Assembly (NCBI GenBank): GCA_937890045.1
Contig: CALBXV010000282.1
Coordinates: forward strand, 1-11,474
Origin: an uncultured archaeon
GTDB lineage: Archaea; Thermoproteota; Nitrososphaeria; Nitrososphaerales; CALBXV01
DNA length: 11,474 nucleotides
Direction: 5' to 3'
This document shows, in pieces, positions 1 to 6,925 of this stretch; the first letter of the stretch is position 1, and each line of letters starts with the position of its first letter. Below the pieces are notes generated by a model. The model saw only the letters and a list, made by a program, of their open reading frames with translations. It made no database searches and had not been told where the DNA came from. Position numbers and translations under genes: made by a program.

Positions 1-83
1 GAGGGCAAGTATTAGATAAAGCGTGCCTGATTACTTATCAGGGAAAGAATGGTGCGTTTATCCCTGTCTGCTTGTCCTCTTAA
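1..83 (+). CDS. C-terminal end of an upstream gene (partial)
   Basis: An open frame enters from the left edge and ends at the TAA at 81-83, leaving about 26 residues. The other two forward frames stop within the first 20 bases, so this is the only frame that could carry a gene here. The tail is hydrophobic and beta-like, with two cysteines, and ends in PVCLSS. It is too short to assign to a family. It is on the same strand as everything downstream, consistent with a preceding structural or lysis gene, but a non-coding edge cannot be excluded. Confidence 0.4.
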   Translation, partial: GQVLDKACLITYQGKNGAFIPVCLSS

Positions 84-154
84 ATGTAAAATGTCATTAC
101 AAGTATCAGGTGTAAGCATATTGATAGAGAAACAAGTAAGGTTTATGAGTAGGA

Positions 155-184
155 TTGGCAGGAGTAAATAAATAGTTTTATATT
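155..184 (+). promoter_or_regulatory. Possible sigma70-type promoter ahead of the head-gene operon
   Basis: TTGGCA at 155-160 and TATATT at 179-184 each differ from the sigma70 consensus hexamers by one base and are separated by 18 bases. The predicted transcription start would be near 191, which favours the ATG at 219 over the GTG at 189 as the start of the first full gene. A weaker alternative is TTGATA at 121-126 with TATGAG at 144-149, spaced 17 bases. In AT-rich DNA such matches occur by chance, and the phage may use its own polymerase or sigma factor, so this is tentative. Confidence 0.3.
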
Positions 185-218
185 TTTAGTGAGAAAATTA
201 GTGGGGGTTAAACAAGAA

Positions 219-689
219 ATGCCTTATACAATAGATCAAATAAAGAGTGATAAGGATTCACATTTTAGTGGCGCATTGGCCACTGGCGCGCAAGAGTATG
301 AAGATTTAAGTTTTCCTGATGGATACAGTGAAGCACAAATACAGAAACTGAGAATACATAGGGCCGTAATAGTTGCAGACAACACAAATACAGCTGCATT
401 GGTTCCGTTCTATATTAATTTCTGGGGTAGTGATGCTGCTTCGCTTGCAACCGATCCTGATTTAGATTTGTTTCAGGGTAGGATGGAGTTTGCCGAAGGG
501 GACCTTGAGCAGATAGGTGGTGGCGGTTTATATAGAGGTATCAGGGATTTGGGTGATAGTCCGATGTATTACATAGATGAAGATAATTCCAGTGAGTTGC
601 ATGTTAGTCTCCAGAATACAGACGGGTCAACTGCTTGGCATGCTGATGACGAGGTTAGGATTACTTTCTTTGTAGAACCTATACTGTAA
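219..689 (+). CDS. Small beta-rich phage protein of unknown function, upstream of the terminase
   Basis: This gene encodes about 156 residues from the ATG at 219. The frame can extend back to a GTG at 189, but that has no ribosome binding site and lies just after an in-frame stop, while a run of five G (203-207) sits 11 bases before the ATG. I do not recognise the family. The protein is acidic with alternating hydrophobic strands (for example VPFYINFWG, and VRITFFVEPIL at the C-terminus) and glycine turns (IGGGGLYRG), which looks like a beta-sandwich virion component. There is no signal peptide, membrane segment or cysteine. It occupies the place where a small terminase subunit often lies, but it lacks the helix-turn-helix and helical core expected of one. 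A minor capsid, decoration or tail protein is the more likely guess. It ends 9 bases before the terminase start, so the two are probably co-transcribed. Confidence 0.7.
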   Translation: MPYTIDQIKSDKDSHFSGALATGAQEYEDLSFPDGYSEAQIQKLRIHRAVIVADNTNTAALVPFYINFWGSDAASLATDPDLDLFQGRMEFAEGDLEQIGGGGLYRGIRDLGDSPMYYIDEDNSSELHVSLQNTDGSTAWHADDEVRITFFVEPIL

Positions 690-698
690 GCCAAAACT

Positions 699-2471
699 AT
701 GCAATTAGAATTAACGAACAAACAAAAAAAAGAAGCTAATGATTTTGCGAATTTATATGCCTACAAACATACGCCTCATTCAGCAGCTTTCTTTAATGCG
801 GATTATGATATAATCTTTGTGTGTAAAGGTAACCAAGCTGGTGGAACGGCTGTTATTGCTTATGGTTATGTTTTGCGCATTCTTGGTTGGCATCCTGTAC
901 CAAAGAAGAATATGGTATACTTTGAATGTCAGAAAGCCAGAGATTACAATGACAGGTTAAGAGCCAAAGAAGATATGGAGGGATATGAAGACGGCCACTA
1001 CTTTTCGCCTAAAGTGTATTTTGAGAATCATAAAGACAAGCCATGTCCTTATTGTGGTACAGAGATACTTAGGCACGAAAGGGTAAACAAGATATATAGA
1101 TTTGCTTCGCAGAGTTTGCCTATGGAAAAAAGTACTTCTACTGGTGACGAGAGTGATAGATCTGGCGAGGTAAAGAATACGCAATATCCTGAATTTACGC
1201 GATGGCTGCCACCATTTTTACTTAGAAAGGATATTACTGCGCGAAGACAGGTACAGGTAATAAGAGATCCATATGGTGGTAATGATATTATAATAGAGTA
1301 TGTTAGTTATGCACAACCACCACAGAGAGTTGCTGGTTTCAAGCGTACAGCTACGTGGCTGGATGAGTTAGCACCAGAACCATTCTATGACGAACAACCA
1401 GCCCGTCTTATGGTGGAAGATGGTGATACTTGTATTTCGTATACACCAACAGTAGATAATGCCATTAGTTATTACTATGACAGGGTGTTTGAACGTGCTA
1501 AAGTATATTATAGAAGCAAGGCTATGCGTGATTATTATAAGCGCAAGCATAATATTAATTATCCAGAAGTAGAATTTACTGATAGCAAAGAATCAATAGC
1601 CGTTGTTCAGATGGCAACAGATGATAATCCTACGTTAATTACGGATGTTATTACAAAAAAATATGCAGGACTTGATGATGAACAGTTAATTGACATGCGT
1701 AGGTATGGCATCTTTGCTGCTGTTACCGGTAAAATATATAAACAGTTTACACCAAAGATACATGTAGTAAGGGGTTCCAAAGTATTTCCTGACGGCATAC
1801 CAAATGATTGGGTATTTTTCAGGTCTGTAGATTGGCATCCTACAACTAAATTGGCTATTATATTTGTGGCATTATCGCCATACAATGAGGCTTTTGTGTA
1901 TGCAGAATTAAACCCTGATCCAGAAAGGTATAATACATTGTCTGTGTGCAAGATGATTGTTGATGTAAGTGGTGAAACACGTAAGTTTGGTATGAATCTT
2001 ATTGACCCACTTGCCAGTATTAAGCAGTCTAATACTACTAAAAGTGTAATAGATGATATGAATTATTATTTTAAGCAGATGGCCAAGAATGAAGAGTGTA
2101 CCGGTGGTTGGTGGGAAAGTGCGAATACTAAGTCTACAGCATCTAAGACTGACCATAACCTAAGGGGAAGGGATGAAGTAAGACGAAGATTAGGCAATGC
2201 CTTGTTATGCAGGGAACCGTTTAATAACCAAATAACAGAAAGTGGATTGTTTAAGAGATTGCCGACATTATGGGTATTAAATGATTGTCCTCTTGTGGTT
2301 GATTCTCTTAAAGGCTGGAGAATAGAAAAGAGTAAGCCAACTGTTAGGTGGAGTCATTTTTGCACGGCCTTAGAGTTTTTAATGAAAGATATTAGATTCG
2401 CTCCAAGAAGTCAGGTGGCACGTAAACCAAGAAAATATATACATAAAAAGTACTATCAAACAAGTAGATAA
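699..2471 (+). CDS. terL: Phage terminase large subunit (ATPase and nuclease packaging motor)
   Basis: This is the motor that pumps DNA into the procapsid and cuts the concatemer. At 590 residues it fits two-domain large terminases. The ATPase half shows a deviant Walker A loop, KGNQAGGT at residues 43-50, in which the usual GK lysine is glycine and a lysine instead precedes the loop, as in phage lambda gpA. Walker B is TATWLDEL at 217-224 with D222 and catalytic E223. The probable coupling motif is ISYTPT at 246-251. A CPYC pair at 116-119 suggests a small metal site. The nuclease half begins near residue 370 with RSVDWHP (D378) and continues with NLIDPLA (D436). The usual third acidic residue near the end is not obvious in WSHFCTALEFL. 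The C-terminal tail is strongly basic. The start has a poor ribosome binding site and probably depends on translation of the gene 9 bases upstream. The portal follows 10 bases later, the normal order. Confidence 0.93.
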   Translation: MQLELTNKQKKEANDFANLYAYKHTPHSAAFFNADYDIIFVCKGNQAGGTAVIAYGYVLRILGWHPVPKKNMVYFECQKARDYNDRLRAKEDMEGYEDGHYFSPKVYFENHKDKPCPYCGTEILRHERVNKIYRFASQSLPMEKSTSTGDESDRSGEVKNTQYPEFTRWLPPFLLRKDITARRQVQVIRDPYGGNDIIIEYVSYAQPPQRVAGFKRTATWLDELAPEPFYDEQPARLMVEDGDTCISYTPTVDNAISYYYDRVFERAKVYYRSKAMRDYYKRKHNINYPEVEFTDSKESIAVVQMATDDNPTLITDVITKKYAGLDDEQLIDMRRYGIFAAVTGKIYKQFTPKIHVVRGSKVFPDGIPNDWVFFRSVDWHPTTKLAIIFVALSPYNEAFVYAELNPDPERYNTLSVCKMIVDVSGETRKFGMNLIDPLASIKQSNTTKSVIDDMNYYFKQMAKNEECTGGWWESANTKSTASKTDHNLRGRDEVRRRLGNALLCREPFNNQITESGLFKRLPTLWVLNDCPLVVDSLKGWRIEKSKPTVRWSHFCTALEFLMKDIRFAPRSQVARKPRKYIHKKYYQTSR

Positions 2472-2481
2472 GGAATGACAT

Positions 2482-4437
2482 ATGGCAAAACCAGTAAACG
2501 ATGAGCAAGCTAATCAGCTAGCCAATACAATAATAGATGATGAATATCGGGTTGGTCGGGCAAATAACAATATTCCAGATAATGATTATTTAGATTATTT
2601 GGATATGTTTGATTGTGAGCGCACTGAAAAGAATTACGATTGGATGTCGGATATATACTTTCCGGAGTTCACATCACAGATGCTTACGCAATCAGCTATA
2701 GAAGCAGGTTTATATTTTAGGACACATGATTTTGTAGAAGTATATATTGGCAGTGAACAGGAAGTCCATAAGAACGCGGCTAAAGTAAATAAAGATTTAA
2801 TAAACAAGACATTAAACAGAAGGCAATTGTGGTTTTATCAAAAGTATATGCGTGCTATTAATATGAAAAATATTAGTGGTGTTGCTTATTTTAGGTGTTG
2901 GTGGGAACAGGATACGCGTATGGAAAAGATAGGAACACGAAGGGTTCGTGAGCAAATAGGCACTGATATTAATGGTGGCCCGATAGAACAATTTACAGAT
3001 CAGGATGTTGAAGTGGATGTTGTTCTTAAGGATCATTTTAACTTTGATGTTATTGATCCAAGGGATGTATTTACCGATCCATCGTATGTGTATAGTTTAC
3101 AGGATAAACAATGGATAATACTAAGATTTGATACTACCGTTGATGAATTGGAAGCTAATGCCGATACTATGGAATATTTTAATCTTGACAAACTTCGTAC
3201 AGATAGTGGTAATACACCTCGAGAGACAGATACAAAAGGAGATAAAACAACTCATCATGGTCTTGATAATAAAAGTAATGCTATCAAAACACCACTAAAA
3301 TCGTTAATGGTATTACAAAGACTTGGTAAGCATTGGGTTATGGTTGGTAATGAAGAAGGAGATAGGGATCCCAATGGTAATCCTGTTAATGTTACAAGTG
3401 GTATAGGTAATGATGGACAGAAAAAGGAAGGTGCAGAATTACATGAGATGGTTATTACATTCGCAATGGATGGGTTCAATAGTAGCACTAGAACATTGAT
3501 CGGTTATCATCCTGCGCGTGACATTGATTCCATGGGTAATCCGTATAGGCCTGTAACAAGGGGATTGTGTTATATGCATCCAGCCAAAGACGATGGTATG
3601 GGCGATGGCAAGTGTTTAAGGGAACTTCAGATTGGTATTAACGATACTATTAATATGGAGAATGACAGAACTAAGTTGGCTACAATACCAATTATGCAAG
3701 GTAATCAACATGATATCAGTGATAATGAAACACTGGTATGGCAACCCGGAGCATTCTGGCAGACTGAAACCGGGGATAAGCTTGACGAGGTGCAGATAGA
3801 CAGTAACGTAGTGGGGGCCTTAAATCAGGTTAATTTATATCAGAATATGATGCAACAGGCATCTGGTGTGTCAGCTGAAACACAGAGTAAATTAGCGGCT
3901 CCAACAACAACGGCTACAGCTACTGTTAACCAAGTAAGGCGTAGTGATACGCGATCTGCATACAGAACGCTTACTATGGAGAATACGGGTCTTACAGATA
4001 TTTTCTGGTTTATAACACAAATGTCGGCAAGGCATATGAGAGATGAGACAGCAGAAAAAATGTTGGGAGAGGAAGGGATGATAAGTTTTGATCCTACGCT
4101 CGACTTTACATATAAACCGATATCCGCTTCAATAGATGATGATTCTTCTAAACAAACCAAAATACAGAATTGGATACAAGTATTAAGTTTTATAGCTAGT
4201 GATCCGGAAAGACGTGATGCCATTGATTATATATTAGGAGAGTTAGCATCACTAATGGGCAAAGAGTTTGAGGCTTTTGGCAATAAGTTCTTTGCAAATA
4301 CAAAGGCTCCTCCTATGGCTGGTGGGGGTGGTAATATGCAACCACAGGGAGCTGCAGGAGCAGTCCCAAGTAATCAATCTGGAATGGAGCAATCACCAGA
4401 AGAGGTACAAGTGAGAGAGGCGGCTAATGCAATATAA
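2482..4437 (+). CDS. Phage portal protein
   Basis: This is the probable ring protein at the unique head vertex, through which DNA enters and leaves and on which the terminase and tail adaptors dock. It is 651 residues long, in the range of P22-like portals. The N-terminal third is acidic and aromatic (DYLDYLDMFDCERTEKNYDW). The core includes GINDTINMENDR near residues 385-396, and SGVSAETQSKL near 460-470 followed by a threonine/alanine-rich stretch, the pattern commonly seen in portal stem and tunnel-loop regions. The end, from about residue 613, is low-complexity glycine, glutamine and proline, probably flexible. AAGGA at 2470-2474 precedes the ATG. Its position just after the large terminase supports the call. 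The last 11 bases overlap the next gene, implying coupled translation. Confidence 0.88.
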   Translation: MAKPVNDEQANQLANTIIDDEYRVGRANNNIPDNDYLDYLDMFDCERTEKNYDWMSDIYFPEFTSQMLTQSAIEAGLYFRTHDFVEVYIGSEQEVHKNAAKVNKDLINKTLNRRQLWFYQKYMRAINMKNISGVAYFRCWWEQDTRMEKIGTRRVREQIGTDINGGPIEQFTDQDVEVDVVLKDHFNFDVIDPRDVFTDPSYVYSLQDKQWIILRFDTTVDELEANADTMEYFNLDKLRTDSGNTPRETDTKGDKTTHHGLDNKSNAIKTPLKSLMVLQRLGKHWVMVGNEEGDRDPNGNPVNVTSGIGNDGQKKEGAELHEMVITFAMDGFNSSTRTLIGYHPARDIDSMGNPYRPVTRGLCYMHPAKDDGMGDGKCLRELQIGINDTINMENDRTKLATIPIMQGNQHDISDNETLVWQPGAFWQTETGDKLDEVQIDSNVVGALNQVNLYQNMMQQASGVSAETQSKLAAPTTTATATVNQVRRSDTRSAYRTLTMENTGLTDIFWFITQMSARHMRDETAEKMLGEEGMISFDPTLDFTYKPISASIDDDSSKQTKIQNWIQVLSFIASDPERRDAIDYILGELASLMGKEFEAFGNKFFANTKAPPMAGGGGNMQPQGAAGAVPSNQSGMEQSPEEVQVREAANAI

Positions 4438-4753
4438 CTCAGGTGTTTATGGCAAAAAGCCAATAATAGATGTAGTTGAAGAAACTACTATTAGAAATCT
4501 TAGTGAAACTGCTGAATTTATGGAAGCACTCAATACCAAGACAGGACAGGTATTATTTAAAGATCTTATGTTATTATTGGATGAAAAGTTTAAATTAATA
4601 TACGAGGAAAAATCCAATGAACAGGACAGGGCAATATTCTCGGCATGCAAACATATAGCTAAAAGGTGGAATGGTTTAATAGGGAAGCATAGTAAAAATG
4701 TAAGCACGCTAGAGAAAGTACGTGATGCAAAGAATAAAAAGAAGTTGGGATAA
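4427..4753 (+). CDS. Small helical protein between portal and scaffold, function unknown
   Basis: This gene encodes 108 residues. The start overlaps the portal end by 11 bases, with GAGAGG of the portal coding sequence as a likely ribosome binding site. The protein looks largely alpha-helical and ends in a lysine-rich tail (RDAKNKKKLG). A central segment (LFKDLMLLLDEKFKLIYEEK) looks like an amphipathic helix, followed by a single cysteine and IAKRWN. There are no membrane segments or recognisable motifs. Its place inside the portal-scaffold-capsid block suggests a head assembly role, such as a minor scaffold or portal-binding factor, but that rests on position only. A 151-residue frame on the opposite strand here is serine/leucine-rich and is a shadow. 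Confidence 0.78.
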   Translation: MQYNSGVYGKKPIIDVVEETTIRNLSETAEFMEALNTKTGQVLFKDLMLLLDEKFKLIYEEKSNEQDRAIFSACKHIAKRWNGLIGKHSKNVSTLEKVRDAKNKKKLG

Positions 4754-4762
4754 TAATTTTTA

Positions 4763-4768
4763 AAGGAG
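4763..4768 (+). promoter_or_regulatory. Strong ribosome binding site of the scaffold gene
   Basis: AAGGAG lies 6 bases before the ATG at 4775, in an A/T-rich gap of 21 bases. It fixes the start of the scaffold gene and suggests high expression, as expected for a protein needed in many copies. Confidence 0.8.
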
Positions 4769-4774
4769 AAAAAG

Positions 4775-5542
4775 ATGGTTGATGAACTTGATGGACTTAA
4801 CGATAGTGATGGTGTCGTTGACGAACCAGCAACGGAGTCTGGTGAAGATATGCTGGCTAGACTGGAAGCGGAGAATAAAAGTCTTAGAGATGGTAATAGC
4901 AAATTAGGTAGAGAGTTTAAGTCTTATAGGGGAGAGCAAGATGATAGATATAATGAGTTACTTGATAAGATTTCTGAACTTTCCAGTTCTCCTGCAACTA
5001 CAGGAGAATCTGATAATTATTATAATGATCTTGATGATCCTACTTATGAAGACGATGATGTAAAGCGGCTTAGAAAGATTGCAAGAGAAGAGGCTAAAAA
5101 GGACAGGGAAGAAACATCTATTGCTGATAATAGGGCAAAAAATAAATACGTAGATGATTATGCTAGAACAATTCAAAGACTTGGAGTAAACGAAGATGCT
5201 GCTATTTATGAAGCCATTTTAAATGAACTAGAAGGGCTTCCCGGATATTCAACTAATGGGACATCGGATGCTGAAAGAAACTATGAAAAGGCTGAAAGGA
5301 ATTATTATAGAAATATGTATAAATCGCCTAGAGCCACAACGGCATTCAAGGGAACTTCACCCTCTGGTAAAGTAGGTGGTTCTAGTACGATAGAATACAA
5401 AGAGGGTTCTGATGCCGAGATAAGTGCTGCACTGCAAGATGAGCACGTGCAGACATATATGAAGCGCAGAGGAAAAGATTTAGAATTTGTAAAGAAGGCA
5501 ATGGCTAATAAATCGCCAATGTCTGGAACAGCGAAATTATAA
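4775..5542 (+). CDS. Probable capsid scaffolding protein
   Basis: This protein probably guides capsid shell assembly and is lost from the mature head. It has 255 residues and is strongly charged. The N-terminus is acidic (about residues 1-27), followed by a predicted coiled coil at about 26-70 (LARLEAENKSLRDGNSKL), an acidic linker (about 79-95), and a second charged helix near 95-115 (DVKRLRKIAREEAKKDREE). The C-terminal third is more basic and ends in a likely short helix-turn (EFVKKAMANKSP), which could bind the capsid protein. There are no cysteines and no membrane segment. Low sequence complexity, helical content and its position between portal and capsid genes are the usual signs of phage scaffolds, which rarely share sequence. 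No protease motif (Ser-His-Asp type) is visible, so it does not look like a protease-scaffold fusion. It overlaps the next gene through TAATG. Confidence 0.75.
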   Translation: MVDELDGLNDSDGVVDEPATESGEDMLARLEAENKSLRDGNSKLGREFKSYRGEQDDRYNELLDKISELSSSPATTGESDNYYNDLDDPTYEDDDVKRLRKIAREEAKKDREETSIADNRAKNKYVDDYARTIQRLGVNEDAAIYEAILNELEGLPGYSTNGTSDAERNYEKAERNYYRNMYKSPRATTAFKGTSPSGKVGGSSTIEYKEGSDAEISAALQDEHVQTYMKRRGKDLEFVKKAMANKSPMSGTAKL

Positions 5543-5997
5543 TGGGTAGATTAAGAAGGCGACAACCAAACGCACGGAAACCAAGAATACCACATGACAG
5601 TCGTACGATTCCTGTATGCGATGAGACTGATCAGGGTAATGGTACTTGGTATAACTGCTGGTGGTGCGGCTTCCCGAATAGTGATCAACGAAGTGCATTG
5701 GGCGATGAATCCACTCCTAATGGAGTTACGCATGCTAAATATGCCGCATCAGCACTCGGAGCTGAACCCGGAATACGAGGAGCTACCAAGTCAACAAGTA
5801 GTAGTGGTAGTGAATATCGTGAAGGGGGTTCACCATCCGCGAATTTAATGCTGGGCGGTATAACTATCAAGCAAAAAACTCCAGTAATAAGGTCTGATTC
5901 TGACGGAAATCCAATTACTGTTCTTCATTATTACACAGCATCTGCTGATAGTGGGTGCTCATTCTGCGGCAGTATGAACTGGCGTGGAGATTTTTAA
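5542..5997 (+). CDS. Zinc-ribbon-like protein of the head operon
   Basis: This gene encodes 151 residues. The start codon overlaps the scaffold stop (TAATG at 5540-5544) with no strong ribosome binding site of its own, so translation is probably coupled. Two knuckles are visible: C39-W-W-C42-G-F near the N-terminus, with an additional C26, and C139-S-F-C142-G at the C-terminus. Together these look like a split four-cysteine zinc ribbon, the two halves separated by about 95 residues of serine/glycine-rich, poorly ordered sequence plus a short beta stretch (TVLHYYTASA). The N-terminus is very basic (MGRLRRRQPNARKPRIP), suitable for binding nucleic acid or an acidic scaffold. I do not know a function. 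Its place suggests a minor structural or assembly factor. Two other forward and reverse open frames in this stretch lack such motifs and are shadows. Confidence 0.72.
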   Translation: MGRLRRRQPNARKPRIPHDSRTIPVCDETDQGNGTWYNCWWCGFPNSDQRSALGDESTPNGVTHAKYAASALGAEPGIRGATKSTSSSGSEYREGGSPSANLMLGGITIKQKTPVIRSDSDGNPITVLHYYTASADSGCSFCGSMNWRGDF

Positions 5998-6060
5998 TTT
6001 TTTTAACTCCCTGATTAGAACGAAGAATACCAGCAACAAGGGATTTTTGGAGGAAGAATT

Positions 6061-6870
6061 ATGGAAGTTGTAGATTTAAAAGACGAACAGTGTTCATGGT
6101 TTCCGATTTCCGGAAGTGCAGATACGGTTTATGTTGGTCAATTAGTTAAATGGGGACATGATGGCGGTGTTGCCCCTGCTGGTCAGGCTAGTGGTGCTCT
6201 TGATACTACTGGTGAAGCTGTATTGGCTGGTATTATAGTTGGTGTGAATGATATTACGCAGACTAATGATACTACTTATAGTACAGTATCAATTTCTGGT
6301 CTTACAGATAATTCTGATACACAGGCAACACAAAAAGCCAGATCTTATTTTGGTGCAGGAGGTATGTGGAGTAAGGGCGATCCCCAACCTATGGTTGAGG
6401 TTGCTATGATTGATTCCGGTACTAGAATTAAAGCACCTATATATAGTGGTTCATTTGGGGCAGCACTTACTGTGCAGACAGTTACAACTGGATCAACTAC
6501 TGGATTAGGGTTTACTGCAAATGCAGGTGATATGACAGGTATAGCTAATAACTGTACGTCTTATTGTCGTACCGGTGCTAATGCGGGATTGTACAGAGTA
6601 TCTGATGATACAAGTACTACTACATTAACCTTTGATCATTCATGGCCTGAAGATATTGCTATTGGCGATACATTTGCTAGAATTGGTCTCGCTACTGGAT
6701 ATTGTACTATGCAGACCGGCAGTGAAAGTATTTATATTGAAAACGATGATGCGTCCGCTACTAATGGTTGGGGCGTTATATGCGAACATCTCGATGCTAG
6801 AGAAGCTAGTAAAGAGTTCGCAGTTTTCAGATTTATACCAAAGCATTTCGGAACACCGATAGCAGCGTAA
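6061..6870 (+). CDS. Probable capsid decoration / head stabilisation protein
   Basis: This gene encodes 269 residues starting after GGAGGA at 6049-6054. The N-terminal part, including YVGQLVKWG at about residues 24-32, VAPAGQASGAL and then LAGIIVGVN, resembles the compact beta fold of phage head decoration proteins, which typically have a 'property with value and refresh' pattern of short strands and glycines. A later segment (about residues 130-210: GLYRVSDDTSTTTLTF then IAIGDTFARIG) looks like a small inserted beta domain similar in pattern to the insert in the adaptor gene at 9814. The C-terminus (FAVFRFIPKHFGTPIAA) is hydrophobic. There are five cysteines and no membrane segment. Its position directly before the capsid gene fits a decoration or minor capsid role. 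An unrelated virion protein of similar fold cannot be excluded. Confidence 0.68.
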   Translation: MEVVDLKDEQCSWFPISGSADTVYVGQLVKWGHDGGVAPAGQASGALDTTGEAVLAGIIVGVNDITQTNDTTYSTVSISGLTDNSDTQATQKARSYFGAGGMWSKGDPQPMVEVAMIDSGTRIKAPIYSGSFGAALTVQTVTTGSTTGLGFTANAGDMTGIANNCTSYCRTGANAGLYRVSDDTSTTTLTFDHSWPEDIAIGDTFARIGLATGYCTMQTGSESIYIENDDASATNGWGVICEHLDAREASKEFAVFRFIPKHFGTPIAA

Positions 6871-6910
6871 TAGTATAGTATTTTAGTATTGAATTAATAG
6901 TTTAGATTAG

Positions 6911-6918
6911 AAGGAGAG
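6911..6918 (+). promoter_or_regulatory. Strong ribosome binding site of the capsid gene
   Basis: AAGGAGAG ends 7 bases before the ATG at 6926. It is preceded by a 40-base A/T-rich leader with repeated TAGTAT units, probably unstructured, which would favour efficient initiation on the most abundant virion protein. Confidence 0.8.
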
Positions 6919-6925
6919 ATTAACA

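Noticed and set aside
160..164. AGGAG motif that could be a ribosome binding site.
   Set aside because: No ATG, GTG or TTG lies at a usable distance downstream; the next candidate, GTG at 189, is 24 bases away.
91..171. A 26-residue forward open frame (MSLQVSGVSILIEK...) in the upstream gap.
   Set aside because: It is too short, has no ribosome binding site before its ATG and no recognisable features; chance is the simpler explanation.
4447..4902. A 151-residue open frame on the - strand.
   Set aside because: It is serine/leucine-rich and low in complexity, lies opposite two well-supported genes, and spans their boundary; it mirrors lysine/glutamate-rich codons on the + strand.
5594..5848. 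An 84-residue forward open frame in another frame of the zinc-ribbon gene.
   Set aside because: It lies wholly inside the 151-residue gene, whose paired CxxC motifs support the other frame.
5998..6060. Possible terminator between the zinc-ribbon and decoration genes because of T-rich stretches and CCCT/AGGG.
   Set aside because: Only a 5-pair stem with a loop of more than 20 bases can be drawn, and the T run comes before it, not after; it looks like a plain leader with a strong ribosome binding site.
6871..6925. Repeated TAGTAT units before the capsid gene as a possible promoter or repeat element.
   Set aside because: No matching -35 element at a proper distance; the repeats are short and fit an A/T-rich unstructured leader.
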